64,000 bases of DNA from Anniella stebbinsi (Eukaryota > Chordata > Lepidosauria > Squamata > Anniellidae): positions 16,361,001 to 16,425,000 of the forward strand of contig JARDYH010000002.1 in assembly GCA_029215795.1 (NCBI GenBank). The letters run 5' to 3'. This document shows, in pieces, positions 35,177 through 53,034 of the stretch. The position numbers and the translations under genes were made by a program. Every line of letters begins with the position of its first letter. The stretch's first letter is position 1. The notes under the pieces are model-generated. The model was given only the letters and a program-made list of their open reading frames with translations, had not been told where the DNA came from and did not search any database.

Positions 35177-37132
35177 GTTCTCTGCTGATTTTGGAAACAG
35201 GACATGTAAACCAGGTAGGCAAGACGGAAAGGAGTACTCTAGCTTCCACACCATGAGTAGAAGGAAGATCGCCAAAATCAGACTAATGATGTGACTTAGT
35301 ACATATATTTTTTTTAAAAAAATACAGAACAGTATAAATGACTCCTTTTCATTCTCCTTGACTGCTCAAAGTGGTTGTTTCATACCAGGCAAACTCACAA
35401 GCCAGTTAAGCTGAAGCAGTAAGATTTGGGGGAAATTAGCCCCATTCAGTTCAATCAAACTAAACCATTTGAAATATAAATAATTCAAACAAATTGTGTA
35501 GCAGAACTCCATGCACATATGCACTCCATTTAAGAAAGTGACAATTCTACTTACTTATGGCCTGAATAAAAGTATGAATACATCTTCCTATTCTTCTTTA
35601 TGCAGCTGGTAGAGTAGGCCACTCAAGCTAATGCCAAAATAAATCAGAGAGCCTTTAATGTGCCACAAACCTCTTCTTGCTTCTTCTTTTTTAAAACAAC
35701 AACAACAATAGTAACAACATGGATTTAGTCTCTGAATGTTTCCAAAGTTGTATACAAACATTTAATAATTAAAAAAAGAGTACAAAACTTCCACACTATA
35801 AATTTTAAATTGGTATCTGAAGAAATTCTGCGCCTTACTTTGTACATTTGTTTGGAATTCATTTTATACATGTCTTAAGTTTCCTAATTATCCTGATGGT
35901 AAGTAGTAGTTCCCTCAATACTCATGTTACTGCTTAGAGGCAAGACTACAGCTACTTAGCTGTAAATTCAGCAAAGGATGAAAATGTAACATGTCCACAA
36001 GCCCAAAGCATCATAGTCCACTTATACTTCTTTTATACTGTTTTCAATGATGCTCTGATTTTTCTCCTACTGCCATATGGCCTTTAATTTAGTTGCATCT
36101 TAGCCCCAAAGACATCTCAGGAAATGATGGCCATATTTATGACCATACATTCACAATAGGATACAATCTTGAAATAATTCAGCTCAGATCATGGCCCTAA
36201 ATAGCAAATTCATAATTACCGAAATAGTCTGAGGGAAACACAATGCATACTCTGAAGTGCGGCATAAAACCAAAGTATTAGTATTCATCATAGTATTAAA
36301 TGCAAGAAATGTAAATAGCAATGCACTTCTTGATTTTATCATTTATGCTACAACCAGTGAGGTATTCCATTAAGCATTTTGTAATTCATTACCAAGGATT
36401 TCATCTCATAAAACAGGTGTTATCACTGACCTCTGCTATCAGAAATCAAGAACTCAGCAATGTTTTGTTTTGCAAGAAAAAGACGAAATGTTTAAATTTA
36501 AACAGGTTTTAGGATAATCAGCATATTATAACTGGTAGTATTTTTTTTTTTAAAGTCTGTATTCAACCGGAAAACTTTTTGGGATTGCTTTGGATATGCA
36601 GCTGTTGTTCACTGAAACACTTTATAGCCTTGAAGAATGTTGCACATAGTTCAATATCTCACCCAAGAACCACCCTTTGGGGCTTCTCACATGATAGCCA
36701 ATAACTGGTTGAAGTGGGAGCATGACTAACCTCGTAATAATAAAACATAGCTGAAAGGAATTGTGGACGGGAAGAAACATTCTTCCCTGTTTTAATCATA
36801 ACTTCAATGTAAGCAATGGCAAACACAGAAGTAGTTGCTCTTGTGTATTTGCATGGCTAAATCCCTAATGATTTCCAAAAGACAAAACAAAGGGAAAACT
36901 ATTCAAAAATATAAGTCCCATCTGCCATTGAAGAGTGGCAGCTTAAAAGATTCATGGGTTTTCAATTTATGTAGGAACTAAGTGCATTTTTGGGTGCAAC
37001 ACTACACTGAAAAGCTGGAATATCATGTGTCAAGATAATAAACATGTTCTAGCATGCAAATGAAGCCCATGTCCATACTTTCTATATTTTGCTTTATGAA
37101 CTGTGTCTTTCACACAACTTAAACTGTTCAGG
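35177..37132. other. Intronic sequence without recognised feature
   Basis: AT-rich; nothing recognised beyond short A and T runs. Confidence 0.4.
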
Positions 37133-37205
37133 CTGCAATCCTGAACCCACTGATCTGGGAGCAAGCCGCATTGAACTAACTGGGGCTTAATTCTGAGTCA
37201 ACATG
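37133..37205. repeat. Dispersed palindrome, family D
   Basis: Reads ctgcaatcctgaacccactg then atctgggagcaagccgcatt, closing ttctgagtcaacatgtac. Confidence 0.6.
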
Positions 37206-38019
37206 TACAGAAATTAACTGCCAGTGTTTTAATCTGTTTCTGTTTTTATCAGAACTCCCTGTCACATGCATCTATATACCCAAATGCAACTTTTCAGTTT
37301 CTTAGGTAGCAAAGTTGATTGTAATGTTCTCCTGTTGTTAATCCTTAAACAGCCATTTTGCATTTTTCTGTTGTCTTCAAACAGTCCAACTCAAAAGCCA
37401 AAGATTTGGGTTTAATAAGGTTCTCTTACATACATTACTCCATTTAATGGAAAAGACAGGCACATCTATTGCAACTACATTGGGACTAGGGAGATGGCAC
37501 TAAAAACAAGGGGTGCGTGGGAGTAGATGAAAAAAGGTGGGGAAAAGTGTGGGACTTTTTAGCAATTGTCTAATTTTATTTTCTTGTTGTAAATGTTTAC
37601 ATTTATAGCAGGCCACTCAGAGCATCAGGGACTGAGCAGGATAAAAATCCAAATAAATAAAATAAATATTACAGTGGGGTCAGTTAAAAGACAAATATTT
37701 TATTTCATTTAAGACCTCCTGCTGTTATACTACCGAAGGAATAATGTTTTATTCCAGAAGGCCATGCTTTATCACCGACATGTGTGTGTTTATAGCAAAA
37801 TATGAAAGGAATTGATTTACCTAATTAGACAAGAGAATCATCCATCCAAACTGAAGCAGTTCAGAAACAACACTTTCAACATTTTAAACTGAAAGGATTT
37901 AAAAGTAAATTATATCCACTCTATGATATAAGTCAATCAAGGCCTAACAGGCCTAAATGTTTCTCCTTTTTTTAAAAAAAGGCCCTGCATGCAGAAAACT
38001 ACTGTGAAAAGGGACAGCC
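37206..38019. other. Intronic sequence without recognised feature
   Basis: Contains an L2-like tail phrase near 37,605-37,665 (ataaaaatccaaataaataa), too short to assign. Confidence 0.35.
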
Positions 38020-38150
38020 TTCCCCAACCTGGCACCAAACAGATCGGATGGGACTGCAATTCCCACCATCACCATCCAACATGGTCTTTGGACAACCTGG
38101 CTGGGGGTTGATAGGAGCTGTAGTCTGAGGTGGTATGGCCCACACAGGAT
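38020..38150. mobile_element. Palindromic repeat, family E
   Basis: Starts cagccttccccaacctggca and contains ggactgcaattcccacc and gttgataggagctgtagtct, the usual paired blocks of the family. Confidence 0.65.
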
Positions 38151-44872
<6,722 letters not shown>

Positions 44873-45060
44873 CGGCCGACAGAGGAGAGAAGGGGCTCCC
44901 TTTCCGACCACAGCCCCGAGCTCTGGGTTTCATTGCTCGAAATCACCGCATCCACCAACCGCACATACACAACACGCAGGGAAAGGGCGAGAGAAAAAGG
45001 CAGAGAGAGAGAGAGAGAAGGGGAAAGGGACCCCGCTGGCGCCGCGCAAAAGCTCTCCCC
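44873..45060 (-). CDS. TCF4: Probable TCF4 exon 1 (mostly 5' UTR, possible in-frame upstream start)
   Basis: On the minus strand the CpG-rich segment ends in a good donor, gtcggccg then gtaggt, with the exon's last base at 44,873. Joining to the exon 2 acceptor at 43,855 leaves a first intron of 1,017 bp. Within the segment an ATG at 44,933 (G at -3, A at +4) opens a frame of 20 codons plus one base. An in-frame TGA lies four codons upstream of it. Across the predicted splice the frame continues through exon 2 into the standard TCF4 ATG, adding 27 residues. Whether that ATG is used cannot be read from DNA. The 5' limit given is arbitrary because no TSS or cap signal is visible. Confidence 0.55.
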
Positions 45061-45800
45061 GGACTAGGGCGGAAAAAAAAGGGTAGGAAAGAAGGGAGAA
45101 GACGCGGCGGAGGAGGGAGGAAGCCCTCATTCCTAAACCAAACTCTTTTTTTTCCTGCCTTAGGGGAAAGCGAGAGGGAGAGAGGAGGAGGGGGGAAGAG
45201 GGGGGGGAAACACACACACACACACAAACCACTACACCCCCAACACACGCGCACAAACAGACCCAAATAAGCCAGGCTGCAAGTTCAGCGAAGGAAAAGA
45301 GAGAGCCCGGCAGCGGCACAAACCGCCACGCTCTCCTGATGTGGTGTCTGCCTTCCCCCGACACATCCACAATTACACACACACACACCCCCACACACAC
45401 ACCCCACCTTCAAGGAAACATATACGGTATAAATATATATGCAATAAAAGCAAACGGGCACCTCGTTTTCTTCCATGCTCCTGATCATGTCGCTGGAAAA
45501 CCTACACGAGTTGCCTGCGCCTTTTCTGCCTTCCGCCTCCCTCCAGGTCCCCAGTCCCCAAGCACTTTTTAAGATTTATTATATAAAATAATCGCGCGCA
45601 CACACGCGCATACACACGCGCGCACACACACACACACACAGTCACAGGCAAAGCAAAGGAACTTTATACTCCGCTGCAAATGCACGTGATACAAAGAGTT
45701 TGCCAGGGGGAACAATATTCTGTTTTCCTTGCCATCCCCCCCCCGCGCCATTGTTTAGAACGCTTGTAAAAAGAAAATATATATTTATTTATTTTTGTCT
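44874..45800 (-). promoter_or_regulatory. CpG-rich promoter region of TCF4
   Basis: CpG dinucleotides are common here (for example around 45,035-45,115 and 44,870-44,880), in contrast to the CpG-poor intron. There are GA/CT-rich runs, CA repeats and G runs, but no TATA box at a convincing place. The position directly upstream of the TCF4 first splice donor argues for a dispersed CpG-type promoter. Long open frames on either strand here come from base composition and are not genes. Confidence 0.6.
45590..45642. repeat. Alternating purine-pyrimidine (CG/CA)n tract
   Basis: A run mixing CG and CA dinucleotides (cgcgcgcacacacgcgcata and onward) ends in a (CA)n stretch. It is of the kind able to adopt Z-DNA and lies about 700 bp upstream of the exon 1 donor. 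Confidence 0.85.
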
Positions 45801-47404
45801 GATGCGTCTATTTTTTATTTTTAACGTTGGCTAAAGCTACGTTTTAAAGTCTGGATTTGCCTAAACAGAGAGCATTGCTGCAAACTTTTCCAAAATTCAA
45901 CGTTCGACTGATGTTCTGTTTTGTTTTTAAACCCAAGCAAGTTTTCTGGAGACACTGCCAGCCCCCTCCCCTCTCCCCACCCCCAACTTCTCGCAAGCAT
46001 GTCCTGCTTTGATTTCAAAATGCTGGTGGTGCTACAGGCCTCACATTTCCCCCCCCCCCCCCGTCCTAACCTTTCCCCTCCCGGCAAGAAAACCAGATTG
46101 ATCTAGAAACCAAATTCATTACTTGGTAGTGGTACGATAAATATCCCAAGTCCATGCACTTATATTTACCCTATTTGTGCGCTTTTTTGTTAAGTGTGTG
46201 AATATTATTACATACACAGTGCGGTTCAATTCATATTGCCCTCGTCGTTTCAAGTTAAAAATACACTGGGATCAACATCATAATCATTATTATTATTATT
46301 TTTAAAAACCACTCCAAGAGGAAATTGTAACTTTACCTTAAATGGCCACAAATATGTTCACAATATTCCAAGGAAAGGTATTTTAGGGGAAGAAAAGAGA
46401 GAAATCTTCTCCAAAGGTGCTTTATTATCTCACGTGTGTTTTAACTCTCCAAAAAAACAACCCAGAAGTACTTTTAACACGTACTCAGTCTTGATCCAGA
46501 AAATATTCCACAAATTTAAAAGAACTCTACGCCGGATGAGGGGTTTTTGATTATCCACCATAAAAGTCTTCCCACCCAAATAAAGCAAAATTAAAAGCCA
46601 GCCAAAAAACAACAAAATCACAACAACAAAAAAAGGAAGATCCAGCAACTTTCCCTCGTGTCTTTCGTCACACGCACATGGCTGCTAATAAACTATTTTC
46701 AAAAATCTCGGTGGCACTACGATTCCCCTTCCCTTGTCTTTTTTTTTAAAAAACAACAAAAAAAGTCTTAAAACTTGTTCCAACTTTACAGATCTCTCCT
46801 CCTTCTAATCATCATCATCATCACCACCATAGACTCCCCCACGGAGAAATTGATAGTAATACGTTTCCCTGAAAGATACATTGTAATCCATTCACATCCG
46901 GGCAATGCAGTGGTGCTTATAAAGAGAAAAAAAGCTGCAGCTACCGCCACCGCTGCTGGTGCACGTTGCTTACTCCTGCCGCGTCGTCAATTACAGAGAA
47001 TGACGACAAAAGGAGGGAGGGCGCGCAAGGCACATAGAGAGGTAAACAGCCGGGCTAGAAAGTCCACCAACATGGAGGGAACAAAACTCTGGAAAGGGGG
47101 AGGAGGAGTGACCAAAAAAGTCAAGGAGAAATTGAACTTCAGTTCCCTTTTTCTCCTTACACACTCGCAAACTGAAACTAGTTTAAGAGTTTGCACTGGA
47201 TAAATGCAAACGATGCATGCAAGCAACGATGGATTAAAATAGCTTTCTGCAGTTATTCTTCACCTTTCTGCTGTTTTTAGTTGTTATTCTCCGCTTAGGA
47301 CTTGGGCTCTCGGTGTTCCTGGCTTTCCAGGGAAAGTTTTGCTTGTACCCTTTCGTTATGTACGGTGGTTACCGGCGAGACAGAATTTGATTGCCTCCAT
47401 CAGT
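45801..47404. other. Region upstream of the TCF4 promoter, possible alternative first exon
   Basis: There is no coding exon. The segment 46,790-47,110 is less repetitive and moderately CpG-rich, with a TATAAG on the minus strand at 46,916-46,921 and gccgcgtcgtcaattac near 46,979-46,995. It could hold an alternative TCF4 start, but no donor stands out. T, A and ATT runs occur at 46,282-46,302 and 46,739-46,762. Confidence 0.3.
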
Positions 47405-47755
47405 GGCCCCCTCCACAAGGATGCGCTTTTGCGCCCGGTTCGGGGATTATGCGCATTTTCGCGGAGGCGCATTTACGCCTAATCCCTCTGCACGGGAGGC
47501 GGCGAGAAGCGGCGAAGCGCATTAAAAGATGCCCAAAAAGCACTTTACAGGTAGTTAATGCGCATAATCGCTTGTTCACACAGCGAAAATGCGCTTTAAC
47601 GGCCGGAGCAAAATAAAAGTCGCTATTTAACGCGCGTTCGAAAATGCGCATTATCGGGGAGATAACGCGCCTGTACGCCCGTTTTGCGCTCCGCTCGTGT
47701 GTAGGTAAAATTTATAATGAGCCTTCAAGGCTCATTAAACGTCTCGTGTGGAGGA
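47405..47755 (-). mobile_element. CpG-rich MITE, family F, copy 1
   Basis: About 351 bp, with GGCCCCCTCCACAAGGATGC at the left and cgtctcgtgtggagg at the right, so the ends are inverted repeats of GGCCYCCTCCACA. The body is crowded with gcgcat, gcgaaa and cgcgtta phrases. It is in opposite orientation to copies 2 and 3. Confidence 0.9.
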
Positions 47756-48077
47756 TCTTTTGGACAGCTGCATGCTTTACTTGTGTCTATCGACTAATAT
47801 ATGCATGCACACGCCAAAGCAGCAGTATCTTAAAAGGGTCTTTCTCTCTCATATGTGACAGGAGATACGCGTCTTCTAAGGTGGTCCCTAGTGCCCAAGT
47901 TTTGAAACGTTTTAAATTCACTTTTTTAAAAAATGCTTTTTAGTCTACCAAAAACATGTTTTTATTTGATCAACCAAACCAGCTAATGAATGAAACATAG
48001 ACCCCCTGATAAATACAAGGCACATGTGGACGAAGCTTTCATTGTATGAAATTCAGGTTCTCTTGCTTGCCATATTG
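47756..48077. other. Spacer between inverted family F copies
   Basis: 322 bp; nothing recognised. Confidence 0.5.
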
Positions 48078-48430
48078 GGCCTCCTCCACACGAGACGTTT
48101 AATGAGCCTTGAAGGCTCATTATAAATTTTACCTCCACACCAGCGGAGCGCAAAACGGGCGTAGAGGCGCGTTATCTCCCGGATTATGCGCATTATCGAA
48201 TGCGCGTTAAATAGCGACTTTTATTTTGCTCCGGCCGTTAAAGCGCGTTTTCGCCGTGTGAACAAGCGATTATGCGCATTAACTTCTTGTAAAGCGCTTT
48301 TTGGAATCAATTAATGCGCTTCGCCGCCTCTCGCCGCCTCCCGTGCAGAGGGATTAGGAGTAAATGCGCCTGCGCGATAATGCACATAATCGCCGAACCG
48401 GGCGCAAAAGCGCATCCTTGTGGAGGGGGC
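48078..48430 (+). mobile_element. CpG-rich MITE, family F, copy 2
   Basis: Starts GGCCTCCTCCACACGAGACG and ends tccttgtggagggggc. It is nearly identical to copy 3 and inverted relative to copy 1, so the pair can form a hairpin with a 322-bp loop. Confidence 0.92.
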
Positions 48431-49215
48431 TACAGTCTTCCTTTTGCACCCAGTGGTACAGTTTTACGGTAGGACCAGTCTACCTGAAGGAGCTCTTTCT
48501 CCAATGATGGAATGAACTCCCCAGTGAAGCCTGCCTGGTGCCAATGCTGTTATCTTTATGGTGCCAGGTTAAGACCTTCTATTCTCAGGCATTTGTCAGT
48601 ATATGATAATTTTTTAATCAGGTCATGGGATATTGTTTGGATATGTGTGTATGTGTTCATGTTTATATGTTTGTAGCTAAAGTGTTTTTATATGATGGAT
48701 TGTAATGTAGTATTTTAAAGGTTTTTTAATCCTTGTAAACAACCCAGATAGCTTTGGCTATAGGGCAGTATAGAAATGTAATGAAAGGTTTCTGCCCAGT
48801 TGACAAAATCAGAGCATTTTATCTGGATGTCGCTGACCACAGTGGTGTGACGGGTGACTACCAGGGAAATAGCCTTCTCTGCAGTGGCCCCCATCTATGG
48901 AATGCCCTAACCAGGGAAAGCCACCTAATGTATTCATTGTATATATTTAGACACCAGGCTAAGACCTTCCTCTTGCAACAAGCACTTAATTTGTAATGTG
49001 TTGCTTTAATTATTAATTATTTAATTATCTGAACAATTATGCTTTACTTTTTAATGTATTTAATGTTTTAGTATGTTGATATTTTCATTATTATATTGTT
49101 TTGATTGTTATTTTATTGTTTTGGGGGTTTATGGTTGTAGACTGCCCTGAAGATATTTGCTAGCTGGGTGGTATATTGAATGAATAAATAAAAAAATAAA
49201 AAAATAAATATAAAT
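48431..49215 (+). mobile_element. Two LINE 3' fragments in tandem
   Basis: The first (about 48,480-48,785) reads accaggttaagaccttc-like C-terminal sequence and a 3' UTR ending gggcagtatagaaatgtaat. The second (about 48,786-49,215) encodes SGPHLWNALTRESHLMYSLY then IFRHQAKTFLLQQALNL and a stop, followed by an AT-rich 3' UTR and (AAAT)-type tail. The pattern LWN-L...F-R-AKT-L is a L2/CR1-type C-terminus. Confidence 0.7.
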
Positions 49216-49587
49216 TATTGGGGGGAGTATATTGCGATATTGTTCAAAGGGCTACTTGTGGATGTATTCATGATTAAATTGTAGAAAAAGTCATTTGTTT
49301 TAAAAGCATTTTTGTAGTTGCATTTTGTAATTCACAAAAACCAGAAATAATAGGTGTGCGTGAGGAGGAATGGCATGTAAAATAGGGGGAAGAGGAAGAG
49401 TTGATCCTCCTATATACTGTCTTAATGGTACCCCCTTTCTTTCCCATCCTAGACACTTCATATAGTTTATCCTCCAGCCAAATTGAGCTCCTGCACAGTG
49501 TGCACGGGATATCCATGAAACTGAGAGTTTCTCCTCAGCAGTTGGAAGATATCTTCACCAGGCCAAAGTTATTCTTCTGAAGAAATT
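49216..49587. other. Sequence without recognised feature
   Basis: The open frame at 49,274-49,516 (minus) has no recognisable protein. Confidence 0.4.
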
Positions 49588-49722
49588 TAGGGTGCAATCC
49601 TATGCATGTGTAGACTGACGATAATCCTACAACTCCCAGCATTCCCCATCCAGCCATACTGACTAGCAAATACTCAGAGTTGTAGGAGTTTTTTCTGTCT
49701 ATACATGCATAAGATTGTGCTC
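49588..49722. mobile_element. Palindromic repeat, family C, with ZNF143-like core
   Basis: The arms gtgcaatcctatgcatgtgt and atacatgcataagattgtgc are inverted. The inner left arm reads cctacaactcccagcattcc, close to the ZNF143 motif. Confidence 0.75.
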
Positions 49723-51284
49723 TTAGGGAATATAAATGTTTCTCTTGGGTGCTTTCAGATGGAGGCTCCTAATACTAACCAGAAGGACCCATGCAGCTAT
49801 TCTGTCTTTTCTTCCTTAATGGATTTTCCACAATAAGATGGAAGTTATGGTGGGAAAACCCAGGAACGTTACAAGAGGAAAATGATGATGTCTTAACCAC
49901 CCATAAAATTCTGTGGATGAGGCAGGATGATGGTGCGACAAAAGCCTTGTCTAGACATACCCTTGATTATCCTGGGCAGAATTATAGAATAGAAATGCTT
50001 CTCTATATGTTATTCTGAGGAAAAATGTAAGCAATATAATAGTTTTTCCTGGTTGTCCTGAGGAAAATTAGGGAGGAGAATGACTTTTCTTGGTTAATCT
50101 GAGGAAAATTATTCATTCATTCATTCATTCTGTATCCTGTATCTTTAGCACACAAAGTTCCCTAGGTGGTTAATAAAATATTTAGTATCAGATGAAGCCA
50201 AGTCAATAACGACATAAATAAGGGAGAGTTAAAACTTACATTTTAAGGAATTTAAGTCCTTCAGTTTAAGGAATATAACTGCTTCTCTCAGTAAAATAAC
50301 ACACACACCTCTTTTGTTTCACAGGTATATATTAGGTTTTGCTTGCCCATATTTCAGTACTCAACTTGCCAAATTGCACTTGGGCTTTAGGAAATGCACA
50401 CTCCAAGAATGGATATTGGAGTTAATGATAAAATAAAGAGAAAGGGTTCAGATTAGTGGGACAAACATAGTATCAGAAACAATATTGCTCACCTTTTGTG
50501 TTGGTCTCTCGAAACACTTACCTCAGTGAACAGACCAATTTATGACCGTATTGTTTTAGACTGGTGTGTTTGTTGCTGGTTCCACAGGTGGGTTTGGGAG
50601 ATTAATTATGTTTTTGTATTGTAGAGTTTTAATGTGTTAATAATAAACTGACTTGAAAGCCCTTCTGGATTTTAATGTGGGATAGAGGTTTTTAAATAAG
50701 TGCAATTATCTAGGGTGATGACGTGTCCTACTTTATAGAGGGAGGTCCTCTCTTTGAAGGACTGTCCACTCCATCTCCGTTTCAAAGATAAGGAGGCACT
50801 TAGCCCCTGGACAGCAGACTGAGCAGATGACATAGTGAGGTCACAGTCTTCCTCACTGTAGTGAGATGTATTGTATTTCTATTTAAATTATAGTAATTAT
50901 TTCTAAATTTGCATCCAAGTTATAAATTAGGCTATTCAAATTTTACATGTATCTTTACCCTCTTTTGTCCACTTTTTGGGTGATGTGGTTCCTTCCTTCT
51001 GGAGGTATGTAAGTGGCCACCTTGGCACAGGTGCCGCTAATAATAATAATGTGCTCTGATGGCCTTGACCAGGTGTGAAGAAGGAGTGGATTGCTGCTGC
51101 TGCAAAATAAAATGCTATCTTTTGACGGGCCGCTGTGTGTCAATTCAAGTCACCCAGTTTTCTTGCCTTGAACATCTCCTCGCCCCTTTTTTATGAGCTA
51201 GACCCCAAACTGGAGATTTCTCTGCTGTCTTATTTCCCCAGACACATTTAAAATATGGCTATTTATTATAATTATCTTGCTTTG
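49723..51284. other. Sequence with weak repeat traces
   Basis: A (ATTC)n run is at 50,111-50,130. At 50,712-50,760 a tctagggtgatgacgtgtcc phrase recalls family A/G termini but lacks a partner. No gene recognised. Confidence 0.35.
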
Positions 51285-51805
51285 CCTCCAAGGAGCATAT
51301 TTGGAGTGTGTTTTGACCTTTAAAGCCCTAAACGGCTTGAGGACAGGTTACCTGAAGAAATGTGTCCTCCCATGTGTATATACCTGGACGTTAAGTTCAT
51401 TGTCTAAGGCCCTTCTCCAGCTTCTCCACCAAATGAAGCAAGGCAGGCGGCTACTAAATAGACTTTTCAGTGGTGGCACTCTATTTGTATAATGCTTTCC
51501 TCATAGAGGCTTGTCTGTCACCTACTTTATGGCCTTTTTGATGCCAAGTCAAGATCTCTTCAACCCCCCCCCCCCAACATTTTAAGAAGAGTGTTAGTGT
51601 TTTCAGTGCTTTAGTCTGTTTTGATTTGGTTTTATGTTCTGGAATGGTTTTAACCTTTGTTGCTGGTTTTATCTTGGTTTTATTCTTTTATTTTGTGTTT
51701 GAATGTTTGTATTATATTTTAATATATTGTACCCAGAGGTCTTCAGTTACTGGGTGTTTTAAAAGTACAACAAATAATTAAGTAAATAGATAAATAAATG
51801 GTTCC
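51285..51805 (+). mobile_element. L2-like LINE 3' fragment
   Basis: The plus strand reads LTFKALNGLRTGYLKKCVLP and then RRLLNRLFSGGTLFV before breaking. This is comparable with the FKALHGLDPGYLQDRLLP block of the L2 at 28.4 kb. The 3' UTR runs to gtaaatagataaataaatgg. A C run lies at 51,565-51,576. It is degraded. Confidence 0.7.
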
Positions 51806-51807
51806 AC

Positions 51808-51962
51808 ACCCATTTTATTCTCACAACAACCCTGTGAGGTAGCCTTGGCTGAGAGTTATTGAGTAGCTCAGTCACCCAATGAGTTTCATGGTTAAAGGGG
51901 GATTTGAATCTGGGTCTCCTCAGGCCTAGACTGACATACTAACCACTGCACCAAACAGGCTC
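51808..51962 (-). mobile_element. MIR-type SINE
   Basis: The plus strand reads ttctcacaacaaccctgtga then ggtagcc, and later gatttgaatctgggtctcct and actaaccactgcacca. This is the reverse complement of the MIR core and tRNA-like head. Confidence 0.85.
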
Positions 51963-52119
51963 ACTGTCCAATGTTGTCCTCAAGCCAGTTCTTTTCATCT
52001 ACATCCGTTCAGACTGTTGTCACATGACTCAGCCCTTCCGTCTCACACCGATATACAACTTTTCAGGCCTGGCTTACATATGCGGCAGAATGATTGAGTA
52101 GATTTCTGAGATGACAGTC
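51963..52119. other. Sequence without recognised feature
   Basis: Nothing recognised. Confidence 0.4.
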
Positions 52120-52239
52120 TAGAGTGACCAGACGTCCGGATCCCCCCGGACATGTCAGGGAAAAGGGGCCAAATTTGAGTCCGGGGGGGGGAATTTTAAA
52201 ATATCCCCCAAAGTCCGGAAAAATTGGGCCTCTCCCGTG

Positions 52240-52633
52240 CCATCTGGGCCTTGTTCTTGGCTAGCGCGGTTGCGCTGGCCAAGAACAAGGCCCAGATCGG
52301 CTGGGGAAGAGGCTGGAACGACGCACACCCGCACTTCCGGGTGCGCGTCATTCCAGCCACCTCCCCTCCGCCATCCGGGCCTTGTTCTTGGCTAGATTGC
52401 GCTGGCCAAGAACAAGGCCCAGATCGGCCGGGGAAGAGGCTGGAACGACGCACACCCGCACTTCCGGGTGCGCGTCGTTCCGGCCTCCCCCCCCCCCTCG
52501 CCATCCGGGCCTTGTTCTTCGCTAGCGCGATTGCGCCGGCCAAGAACAAGGCCCAGATCGGCCGGGGAAGAGGCTGGAACGACGCACACCCGCACTTCCG
52601 GGTGCGCATCGTTCTAGCCCCTTCCCCGGGCCG
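52240..52633. repeat. Tandem repeat, 3 units of about 130 bp, each with two hairpins
   Basis: Units begin at about 52,240, 52,371 and 52,501. Each has gggccttgttcttggc facing gccaagaacaaggccc, then ggaacgacgcacacccg facing cgggtgcgcgtcgttcc (with small differences). Very GC- and CpG-rich. Long open frames across it are by-products of the repeat. Confidence 0.9.
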
Positions 52634-52699
52634 ATCAGGGGCTTTTAACAGCAGAAGCAGCAGCAGGGCCCGGGCTGCTGCGATGAGAGCGGCAACGGC

Positions 52700-52915
52700 A
52701 AAGGAGGAGGAGAAGAAGAAGAAGAAGACAGACGGAGGAAGAGAAGAAGACAGACAGAGGAGGAGGAGAAGACAGACAGAGGAGGAGAAGAAGAAGACAG
52801 ACGGAGGAAGAGAAGAAGACAGACAGAGGAGGAGAAGAAGAAGACAGACGGAGGAGGAGGAGGAGAAGACGGACGGATGGAGGAGGAGGAGGAGGAGGAG
52901 AACCGAGGAGGAGAA
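52700..52915. repeat. Purine-rich (GGA/GAA/GACA) tract
   Basis: More than 200 bp almost wholly A and G on the plus strand with recurring agaagacagacggagga. It gives lysine/glutamate- or serine/proline-rich frames, not genes. Confidence 0.9.
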
Positions 52916-53034
52916 CTGGTGGCGGTGGCAGCAGCAGCGGAGAATTGGTGGTGGAGAAGCAGCAGAGGAGGACGCTGAAGCAGTGGGGCATGAAGAGAGA
53001 AGCGGCAGCGGAGGAGGTAAAGCAGCGGCGGTGC

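Noticed and set aside
44930..45400. Minus-strand open frames of 107-156 codons in the CpG promoter
   Set aside because: Proline/serine/cysteine-rich products of CT and GT repeats with no known domain; they overlap the predicted untranslated exon 1.
45569..45751. CA/CG repeats considered as a CRISPR-like or satellite array
   Set aside because: Simple dinucleotide microsatellite in a eukaryotic promoter; no repeat-spacer pattern.
47302..47943. Open frames over the family F MITEs
   Set aside because: The same frames recur with each MITE copy and depend on its gcgc-rich sequence; no protein family recognised.
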